The notes below the pieces were generated by a model that searched no databases, was not told the DNA's origin, and saw only the letters and a program-made list of their open reading frames with translations. A DNA stretch of 64,000 nt, taken from the NCBI RefSeq assembly GCF_001665875.1, contig NZ_LZTA01000086.1, positions 1 to 64,000 on the forward strand, written 5' to 3'. Each line of letters begins with the position of its first letter. Within the stretch, counting starts at the first letter, position 1. Positions 47,039 through 53,382 of this stretch are shown here, piece after piece. This stretch comes from Mycobacterium sp. 852002-40037_SCH5390672 (lineage in GTDB: Bacteria > Actinomycetota > Actinomycetes > Mycobacteriales > Mycobacteriaceae). The translations under genes and the position numbers were made by a program.

Positions 47039-47997
47039 GACACCGCGCTTCGGTACGTCGGATGCAGTAGCCGGCGCAGGTCGGCGCAGACCAGATGCTG
47101 CGCCGAGGCCGCCGGTGGAAAGGATTGGATGGTCATGAACCCGTGGAACAGTCCGGGAAAGTCCCGGTGCACGACGGACACTCCCGCGTTGCGTAGCCGG
47201 CCTGCGTAGTCGCATCCCTCGCCGTGCAGAGGATCACGCCCGGCCGTCACGATCACCGCGGGCGGAAGGCCGGCATGAGAATCCGCGCGGGCCGGGGCCA
47301 CCAGATAGGGCGGGTCGAAAGCCGTTTGCGCGCCCAGATATTGGCGCCAGTACCACTGCATCGCCGCGCGAGTGTTGAAGTAGCCCGTGCTGTAACGGTG
47401 ATAGCTGTCGGTGTCGAAGGTCGGATCGATCGCCGGGTACATCAGCAACTGCGCGGCGGGCCGGGCGACGCCACGGTCGCGGCAGAGGATGGCGGTGACC
47501 GCGGCCAGGTTGCCCCCGGCGCTGTCGCCGGCAACCGCGATGCGCGCGGGGTCGATGCCCAGCTCGGCGGCGTGCTCGACCGCCCAGAGGAACACCGCAA
47601 ACGCGTCGAGCGCCGCCGCCGGGGCGGGATGTTCGGGGGCGAGGCGGTAGTCGACCGAGACCACGACGGCTCGACTGCCCCGGGCCAGAGCCCGGCAGAA
47701 TCCATCGTGAGATTCGATGTCGCAGAAGACGAATCCACCCCCGTGGGAGAACACGATCGCGACGCGGTCCCCCGACGGCACACCGTGCGGCTGGTAGATG
47801 CGCACCGGGATGTTGCCGTCGGGCCCCGGAACCAGGCGGTCGGTGGCGCTGCGGACATCATCGAGGTTGTTGACCGGCATCCGGCGTTCGGCCACCGCGG
47901 CACGTGCCTGCGGTCCGGTCATGTTCTCGACGCGCGGGAACCCGGCGTTCAACTGGTCGAGCATGGCCTGCACTGTGCCATGAAGGGGGTCGTCCAT
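47035..47997 (-). CDS. Hormone-sensitive-lipase family esterase
   Basis: Alpha/beta hydrolase of 320 residues. The oxyanion motif HGGGF is followed by the nucleophile elbow GDSAGG; Asp is likely in TAGRDPLHGEG and His in GLFHGFMT. HSL-family esterases cleave carboxylic esters with short or cyclic acyl groups. The ATG at 47997 has GGAGG nine bases upstream. It stands directly before the Baeyer-Villiger gene and after the DUF35 gene, so it may hydrolyse the ester or lactone made by the monooxygenase. No signal peptide. Confidence 0.88.
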   Translation of the reverse strand: MDDPLHGTVQAMLDQLNAGFPRVENMTGPQARAAVAERRMPVNNLDDVRSATDRLVPGPDGNIPVRIYQPHGVPSGDRVAIVFSHGGGFVFCDIESHDGFCRALARGSRAVVVSVDYRLAPEHPAPAAALDAFAVFLWAVEHAAELGIDPARIAVAGDSAGGNLAAVTAILCRDRGVARPAAQLLMYPAIDPTFDTDSYHRYSTGYFNTRAAMQWYWRQYLGAQTAFDPPYLVAPARADSHAGLPPAVIVTAGRDPLHGEGCDYAGRLRNAGVSVVHRDFPGLFHGFMTIQSFPPAASAQHLVCADLRRLLHPTYRSAVS

Positions 47998-48023
47998 GTG
48001 CACCTCCGACCTCGCCGTTGAGA

Positions 48024-48434
48024 TCATGCGGGCCGATATTTCAGGAGGGTGATTGCCTCTCCAGGGAGATCGTAGAACACCGGCTCCACCCGCATCCCGA
48101 TACGGATCTCGTCCGGGTCGATGTCGACCAACTCGGTGCTGAATTTCGGCCCGGCATCCCACTGCACCACGGCGAGCAGCTGCGGCAGCGCGTCGGCCCA
48201 CGGCGGGCCGGTGGGCCGGCGGGCGATCGTGAAGGTGTACAGCGTTCCGGCACCGTCGATTTCACGCCATTCCAGGTCGTCGGCCAGGGTTCCGGGGGCG
48301 AGCGTGCGCGGATAGAAGACGTAACGGCGCGACGACGGCGAGTACTGCACCCGGATCCGATGCTGGGCCAGGCCGTCCCAGAAAGGCTGCGAGACGGGCG
48401 TGGGCTCGGGGATGGGAACCGCTGCAGGATTCAT
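48024..48434 (-). CDS. DUF35 OB-fold protein, partner of the thiolase-like gene
   Basis: Protein of 136 residues with the two-part DUF35 organisation: an N-terminal helix and rubredoxin-like region (PFWDGLAQHRIRVQYSPSSRRYVFYPR) and a C-terminal OB fold (GAGTLYTFTIARRP to ALPQLLAVVQWD). The zinc-ribbon cysteines usual in this family are absent. DUF35 proteins associate with SCP2/Ltp-type thiolase-fold proteins and acyl-CoA hydratases; in the igr steroid locus a DUF35 domain of ChsH2 pairs with Ltp2 to form a retro-aldolase. Its gene begins 2 bases after the thiolase-like gene. Confidence 0.85.
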   Translation of the reverse strand: MNPAAVPIPEPTPVSQPFWDGLAQHRIRVQYSPSSRRYVFYPRTLAPGTLADDLEWREIDGAGTLYTFTIARRPTGPPWADALPQLLAVVQWDAGPKFSTELVDIDPDEIRIGMRVEPVFYDLPGEAITLLKYRPA

Positions 48435-48436
48435 CG

Positions 48437-49639
48437 TCAGTCCCCCCGCATGAGCAGCGCGACCTGTTCGCTCATGATGCCGCCGTTGCCGGTCACGAAC
48501 GCGGTGTGGCAGTCGGGTACCTGCGCGTCGCCGGCCCGGCCCATGATCTGGCGTACACCGTCGACCACATGGTGCATGCCACCGGCCATGCCGGCCTGAC
48601 CGAAGGACAGTTGGCCACCGGCGGTGTTGACGGGGAAGTCGCCACGGTAGGTGAGGTCGTGCTCGCCGACCCACGACATGCCTTTGCCTTTCGCGCAGAA
48701 TCCGGCGTCCTCCAGGGTCATCAGCACCGTGATGGTGTAGCAGTCGTAGAGGGATGCGACGTCGACGTCGGACCGGTCGAGCCCGGCCATCGCGAAGGCC
48801 CGGTCGGCGGCGCGCGCGATCGGAGTGGACAGCAGGTCGTCGGCGTAGGTCGGGGTCTTGAAGGCGATGTGTTCGCCGAAGCCCTTGATCCACACCGGGC
48901 GGTGGCGGCCACGGCGGGCGACGTCGGCGTTGGCGATCAGCACGCCCACTCCCCCGTGCACGCGCATCACCGTTTCCAGCATGTGGATCGGGTCGGCGAT
49001 CATCGGACTGTCCAGCACGTCGTTCACCGTGATGGGGGTGCCGTGAAACACCGCGCCGGGATGCGCACACGCGTTGGTGCGCTGGTCGACGGCGATCTTG
49101 GCGACAGCCGCCGGATCGTAGCCGAATTCGGCCGCGTAGCGCTGAGCGATCTGCGCGTAGGGCGCGTTCTGCCCCACATTGCCGTAGGGAATCTCGAATT
49201 CGGCTTGCGGCGAGCCATAGTTGTTCGACGAGGCCCCATACCAATTCGGGTCGGGCGTGGGTCGCCGCTCGGACTGGGGCACCGATGCCGACCCGGGCAC
49301 CACGGCCAGCGCCGCGTCGCAGATGCCTAGTTCGACCGCCGCCGCGGCCCGCCAGATCATGCCGGCGGATGTGGCCCCGCCGAGATCCACGCGCTCACCG
49401 AAATCTAGTGCCAGACCCAGGTATTCGCACAGGGTGGCCGGTGCGAACATGGCCGACTCGGCGATGCCGTGGGTCAGCAGGCCGTTGACAGAGCCGGGAT
49501 CGACTCCGGCATCCTCGATCACCATTTTCGCCAACACCGCGTACTGGTCGACGGTGAACAGCGGCGCGCGGGTGGGACGCCGCTCGGCGGGCAACTCCGC
49601 GATACCGACAATGGCCGCCTCGCCGCGCAACCCGGTCAC
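48437..49639 (-). CDS. Ltp2-like thiolase-fold protein (probable retro-aldolase)
   Basis: SCP2-type thiolase-fold protein of 400 residues. The fold is visible through AAIVGIAELP at the start, VDLGGATSAGMIWRAAAAV where the nucleophilic Cys would lie, YDCYTIT and VTGNGGIMS. No Cys occurs at the nucleophile position (Thr90/Ser91), as in Ltp2-type aldolases that use tyrosines instead of thiolysis. I infer a retro-aldol cleavage of a beta-hydroxyacyl-CoA with a tertiary hydroxyl, releasing a ketone and a short acyl-CoA. It is flanked by its likely DUF35 partner and a MaoC gene overlapping by ATGA. Confidence 0.85.
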   Translation of the reverse strand: MTGLRGEAAIVGIAELPAERRPTRAPLFTVDQYAVLAKMVIEDAGVDPGSVNGLLTHGIAESAMFAPATLCEYLGLALDFGERVDLGGATSAGMIWRAAAAVELGICDAALAVVPGSASVPQSERRPTPDPNWYGASSNNYGSPQAEFEIPYGNVGQNAPYAQIAQRYAAEFGYDPAAVAKIAVDQRTNACAHPGAVFHGTPITVNDVLDSPMIADPIHMLETVMRVHGGVGVLIANADVARRGRHRPVWIKGFGEHIAFKTPTYADDLLSTPIARAADRAFAMAGLDRSDVDVASLYDCYTITVLMTLEDAGFCAKGKGMSWVGEHDLTYRGDFPVNTAGGQLSFGQAGMAGGMHHVVDGVRQIMGRAGDAQVPDCHTAFVTGNGGIMSEQVALLMRGD

Positions 49640-50094
49640 GGCCGGGCTCCCCGCATCGGCAGCTCGACCGTCGCCAGCCCCGGCATCAGGATCGTGTCGT
49701 CACGGCGCCCGGCGATGACAAGATCAACCAGCCCGGTCCCCGTGTCGCTCAAGCGTTTACCGGTGACCTCGCCACCGAAACTCAGCGGCTCGCCGGGATA
49801 GGCGATCGCCCGGTTCTGCACCGAGAACGACACCAGTCGCCCGCGCCCGCCGACCCACTCGCCGAGGGCGCGGGCCAAAAGCGCCGCCTGCAGCGGGCCA
49901 TGGACCAGGACGTTGTCGTACCCTTCGGTGTCTCGAGCCCATTCCTTGTCGTAGTGAATGCGGTGTCCGTTGTAGGTGGCGGCGCTGAAGAAGAACATCT
50001 GGGTCTCATCGACGGTGACGGTCAGTGTGGGAATCTGCTCGCCCACGGCGATGTCTTCGAAAAATGGTTGGTAGAACACCTGCTGATCGGTCAT
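49636..50094 (-). CDS. MaoC-like single-hotdog protein, subunit B
   Basis: Hotdog-fold protein of 152 residues. The region aligned with the R-hydratase motif reads ATYNGHRIHYD: His47 is retained while the catalytic Asp is Asn42. The helix LVHGPLQAALLARAL is typical of MaoC proteins. With the adjacent single-hotdog gene it probably forms a heteromeric enoyl-CoA hydratase like ChsH1-ChsH2. It is 16 bases after that gene and overlaps the thiolase-like gene by ATGA. Confidence 0.85.
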   Translation of the reverse strand: MTDQQVFYQPFFEDIAVGEQIPTLTVTVDETQMFFFSAATYNGHRIHYDKEWARDTEGYDNVLVHGPLQAALLARALGEWVGGRGRLVSFSVQNRAIAYPGEPLSFGGEVTGKRLSDTGTGLVDLVIAGRRDDTILMPGLATVELPMRGARP

Positions 50095-50110
50095 GGCGCA
50101 CGGAGCCTTT

Positions 50111-50611
50111 CTAGGGGCGGGCGATCATGGATGTCGACGCTTCGGCCAGCAGGTCGCGGTGTTGGTTGCGGTACACCGTGTGCCAGGTGACAAGCACGAA
50201 ACTGCCAGAGCGACCCTGCTTTTCGGCCATGGACTCGATGGTGCGGACCATTTCGATCTCGTCGCGGTGATAGGCCGGCAGATGAAACGTGAAGCTCTCC
50301 CCGCCGGCCATCCGCTTGGGGGCGCGGGGGAACGCCAGGCTGCCGGAGACCGCGCCGGACGATCCGTCGGGGCGCAGCGACTCGAGCGGCGATACGCCGA
50401 GGATCGCGTATTGCAGAAACAGCGGGGGGCAGACGATGTCGCGATATCCATTGGCCCTGGCGTAATCCGGGTCAAAGTACAGCGGGTTGTGGTCACCGAC
50501 CGCCGCCGCCCACCGTTGCCAATCGCGCCGGTTCACCTCACCGGTCGCCGACGCGGCGACCGTGCCCACACGCGAGGCCGATTCCGCATCGATCAGGGTG
50601 TCCTCACTCAC
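50111..50611 (-). CDS. MaoC-like single-hotdog protein, subunit A
   Basis: Hotdog-fold protein of 166 residues of the MaoC N-terminal/FAS1-dehydratase type. The active-site region reads AVGDHNPLYFDPDYARANGY: Asp40 is kept, but the usual His is Tyr45, the opposite of its neighbour. Translation starts at a GTG with GGAGG close upstream, overlapping the dehydrogenase stop by 8 bases; the upstream frame extension is non-homologous. It corresponds in position to ChsH2 of the igr locus but lacks the fused DUF35, which here is a separate gene. Confidence 0.85.
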   Translation of the reverse strand: MSEDTLIDAESASRVGTVAASATGEVNRRDWQRWAAAVGDHNPLYFDPDYARANGYRDIVCPPLFLQYAILGVSPLESLRPDGSSGAVSGSLAFPRAPKRMAGGESFTFHLPAYHRDEIEMVRTIESMAEKQGRSGSFVLVTWHTVYRNQHRDLLAEASTSMIARP

Positions 50612-51719
50612 GGTTTTCCTCCAAGGTTTGCGCCAGCCAACCCGCGGCCACGTCGGCTCCGCCGCCGAATGTCGAACCGAAGCGTGCCCGCTCGGTCCAC
50701 AAGTGCAGGTCGATCTCGGTGACATATCCCATGCCACCATGCAATTGATGGGCGTCCAGCGTGCTCAGCCGGGCCGCGGTGGCCGCGTGCATGCGCGCGA
50801 TGGCCGTCTCCCTGCTCGCGACGCGGCCTCGTCCCAGCCAGAAGACCGCCGCCTGCGCGGCCAATCGCGCTGCCGCCGCGGCGATGTGCATGTTGGCGAT
50901 GAGATGCTGGGCGGCCTGAAACGACGCGATGGGCCGGCCGAATTGATGACGCAGTTTGATGTAGTCGACGGTGCGGTCCAATACGGCCTGGCCGACACCC
51001 GCCAGGTCCAGTGATCCCAGCGCCACCGCGGTGTTGGCCACCCGGCGCAGCGCCGGTGCGGTGACCCCGTCGAGCATCGCCTCCTCGGTGACGCAGACAT
51101 TGTCGAAACGCACGGTGAATGCCCGGATCCCGCCGGCCATGTCGAGCGGTTCCACGCCGACACCGCCGGCACGAACGTCGACGACGAAGACCACCGTGCG
51201 CCCGGCCGCGGCGGCGGACACCACGATGAGATCGGCGACGTCGGCATCGAGGACGTAGTCCGCGATTCCGTTGAGCCGCCACTGGTCCGGGGCGGGATCG
51301 GCCTGCAGCACCGGGGCGACGAGGGCGGCGTCGCGGGCGTTCCACAGCGCGGTCGTGGCGCGGACGCTCCCGGACGCCAGGGGCGGCAGCCAGCGGGCCT
51401 TGATGTGCGGGGGGCCGAGTTGGTCGATGGCCAGCGCGGCCTGGACACTGCTGTGCACCGTCGTCGGGCACAGTGCGCGGCCGGCCTCGGTGTAGAAGAC
51501 GGCCAGGTCTTCGAGGGAGCCGCCGGCCCCGCCGTATTCCTCGTCGATGGCCAGGCCGAAGACGCCCGCATCGGCCAGCGCCTTCCACAATGCCGGCGTG
51601 CTACGGTCCGCGCCGGGTTCGTTCAGCCCGCGCACCAGGCCGATCGGGTTTTCGGCGGCCAGCAACGCACGTAGCGCCGAGGCGAACTCGCGCTGTTCGG
51701 CGGTGGCGATCGTCTTCAT
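50604..51719 (-). CDS. Acyl-CoA dehydrogenase-like subunit without catalytic Glu
   Basis: Acyl-CoA dehydrogenase fold, 371 residues. EEYGGAGGSLEDLAV and the RHQFGRPIASFQAAQHLIANM segment are clear. On helix G the text is SLDLAGVG, with Ala240 where the partner has Glu, and no Glu occurs in the C-terminal FGGGADVAAG. It is therefore likely a structural or FAD-sharing subunit of a heteromeric dehydrogenase, as in the two-subunit ChsE1-ChsE2 enzymes. ATG 51719 is chosen by homology; ATG 51752, overlapping the previous gene, is possible. It follows the first dehydrogenase gene by 22 bases. Confidence 0.86.
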   Translation of the reverse strand: MKTIATAEQREFASALRALLAAENPIGLVRGLNEPGADRSTPALWKALADAGVFGLAIDEEYGGAGGSLEDLAVFYTEAGRALCPTTVHSSVQAALAIDQLGPPHIKARWLPPLASGSVRATTALWNARDAALVAPVLQADPAPDQWRLNGIADYVLDADVADLIVVSAAAAGRTVVFVVDVRAGGVGVEPLDMAGGIRAFTVRFDNVCVTEEAMLDGVTAPALRRVANTAVALGSLDLAGVGQAVLDRTVDYIKLRHQFGRPIASFQAAQHLIANMHIAAAAARLAAQAAVFWLGRGRVASRETAIARMHAATAARLSTLDAHQLHGGMGYVTEIDLHLWTERARFGSTFGGGADVAAGWLAQTLEENRE

Positions 51720-51741
51720 AGGTGCTGTGCCAGGCTCGGAG

Positions 51742-52932
51742 TCAGCGTCCATAGGAGGGCATTGCGTGCCCGCGCTGGGCGATGATGTCGCGCAGCACCT
51801 CATTGGTGCCCCCGCCGAAGCGCATCAGCGGGGCGGCCCGGTAGAGCCGCTCGAATTTGCCGGCCAGCGGGGCCTGTTCGCTGCGGTGCGCCAACAGGCC
51901 GTCCGGGCCGAGCAGATCGAGCGCCAGATCGGCGATGCGCTGGCGCAGCTCGCTGGTGAACACCTTTTCGACACTGACCTCGACGGTCGGAATGACGCCG
52001 CTGTCGAGGATCGACGCTGCCTCGTAGCCCATCAGAATGGCCACCGCTACGTCGGCCTCGGCCTGTACCAGCCGCCGGCGAAGCGCCTGATCGTCGGCAG
52101 GTACGGTCCCGTCGCGCCGCGGCCGTCGCGCCAGCTCCTGCAACTCCTCGACGGCGCGGCGCAAGTCCCCGGCATTGGTCAACGCACCACGTTCGAGATC
52201 GAGCGCACCGGTGATGTAGGTCCAGCCGCGGTTGACCTCGCCGACCAGATTGGTGACCGGCACCCGCACGTCACGGAAGTGCACCTCGTTGGTGCGATAG
52301 CCCGACCAGGCGTACAGCGGACGGATTTCGACGCCCGGGCTGTCGATCGGCACGATGATGACCGAGATGCCTCGATGCCGCGCGCCGCTTGGATCGGTAC
52401 GGACGCAGAGCCATTCGTGCGTCGCGCGCTGGGCGCCGCTGTTCCAGATCTTGGTGCCATTGATCACCCATTCTTCGCCGTCACGAGTGGCGCTGGTCCG
52501 CAGGCCGGCCAGGTCGGTTCCCGCCTCGGGCTCGGAATAGCCGACGGCGCAGATCATTTCGCCTTTGGCGATCAGGGGGAGCCATTCGGTCTTGTTGCGC
52601 TCGGTGCCGTGCCGCATGATCATCGGCGCCACCGACGTCACCGTCAGGTCGGGACCGGGCACGCCCCAATATTCGAATTCGCTCATCAGCAGGTGCAGAT
52701 GAACGGCGCCGAAGCCCCTTTCACCGGCAAGGCCGCCGTACTCGCGCGGCCAGTTCAGACCGAACCAGCCCTTGGCCCCGATCTTGCGGCGAAACCGGGC
52801 CACTTCGCCGTCGGGAAATTCCAGGTCATGCGCGGCAAGCTCGGCCCGCAATTCCGGGGTGACGTTGTCGCGCAGGAATTCACGAACCTCTGTGAGCCAG
52901 GCGCGCTGCCCAGCGTCGAGTTCGAAATCCAT
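51742..52932 (-). CDS. Acyl-CoA dehydrogenase with catalytic Glu247
   Basis: Acyl-CoA dehydrogenase of 396 residues and first gene of the nine-gene operon. CAVGYSEPEAGTDLAGL and WVINGTKIWNSGAQRATH bind FAD and substrate. Glu247 in ALDLERGAL is at the helix-G position used as catalytic base in isovaleryl-CoA dehydrogenase-like enzymes, while the alternative C-terminal position is Gly (RFGGGTNEV). With the next gene it should form an alpha2-beta2 enzyme that oxidises a bulky acyl-CoA. No obvious -10/-35 pair or KstR-type operator was found in the 265-base upstream region. Confidence 0.88.
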   Translation of the reverse strand: MDFELDAGQRAWLTEVREFLRDNVTPELRAELAAHDLEFPDGEVARFRRKIGAKGWFGLNWPREYGGLAGERGFGAVHLHLLMSEFEYWGVPGPDLTVTSVAPMIMRHGTERNKTEWLPLIAKGEMICAVGYSEPEAGTDLAGLRTSATRDGEEWVINGTKIWNSGAQRATHEWLCVRTDPSGARHRGISVIIVPIDSPGVEIRPLYAWSGYRTNEVHFRDVRVPVTNLVGEVNRGWTYITGALDLERGALTNAGDLRRAVEELQELARRPRRDGTVPADDQALRRRLVQAEADVAVAILMGYEAASILDSGVIPTVEVSVEKVFTSELRQRIADLALDLLGPDGLLAHRSEQAPLAGKFERLYRAAPLMRFGGGTNEVLRDIIAQRGHAMPSYGR

Positions 52933-53197
52933 TCCGGCGCCTGTGCCTTTCTGCGAGCCTTACACCGAGCAGCGCCAGCGTAACGCCACCACGAGATTGC
53001 GCCCGGGATTTCGCCGTAGCGTTATGCCCCGGCGGGCCGCCGAAGGGTCGACCGGCCTCCGCTGTAAAGGCGCTGTCAAACTCCCGTTAATTCGCATCGT
53101 GGCCCTCGCGGTTGCGCCGACGGGCTGAGAAGATCTACAGATCGGTTGGTCGACGCGGACCAGGCACGCTGCCCACCTCCAGCCCCAGGGAGAAGTT

Positions 53198-53362
53198 ATG
53201 CCCACTGTTGAGATGCGCCTCCGCGATGATTTGCGCAACTACGCCGTCGAATTGCGGCAACTGGCGTACACGCTGCCGCTGGGCGTGCGCGAGCACGATC
53301 TGCTGCAACTGTCGGACCGCATGCGGGCCGCGGCCGAGCAGCTGGTCCGCAAGGGCGCCTGA
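53198..53362 (+). CDS. Small conserved-looking protein, 54 residues
   Basis: A frame with ATG preceded by CAGGGAGAA at good spacing encodes a helical, charged peptide (MPTVEMRLRDDLRNYAVELR, continuing to an end in EQLVRKGA). It has balanced acidic and basic residues and heptad-like leucines, unlike random reading of GC-rich DNA. It lies alone between the divergent dehydrogenase operon and the convergent Rv1747-like gene. Function unknown; a small regulator or adaptor is possible. Confidence 0.6.
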   Translation: MPTVEMRLRDDLRNYAVELRQLAYTLPLGVREHDLLQLSDRMRAAAEQLVRKGA

Positions 53363-53382
53363 CAGCGAGGCCGCGCGAGCGC

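Noticed and set aside
48435..49244. Upstream extension of the DUF35 frame to 406 codons
   Set aside because: The extension lies inside the thiolase-like gene in another frame and is Arg-rich; the DUF35 homology begins at the ATG ending at 48434.
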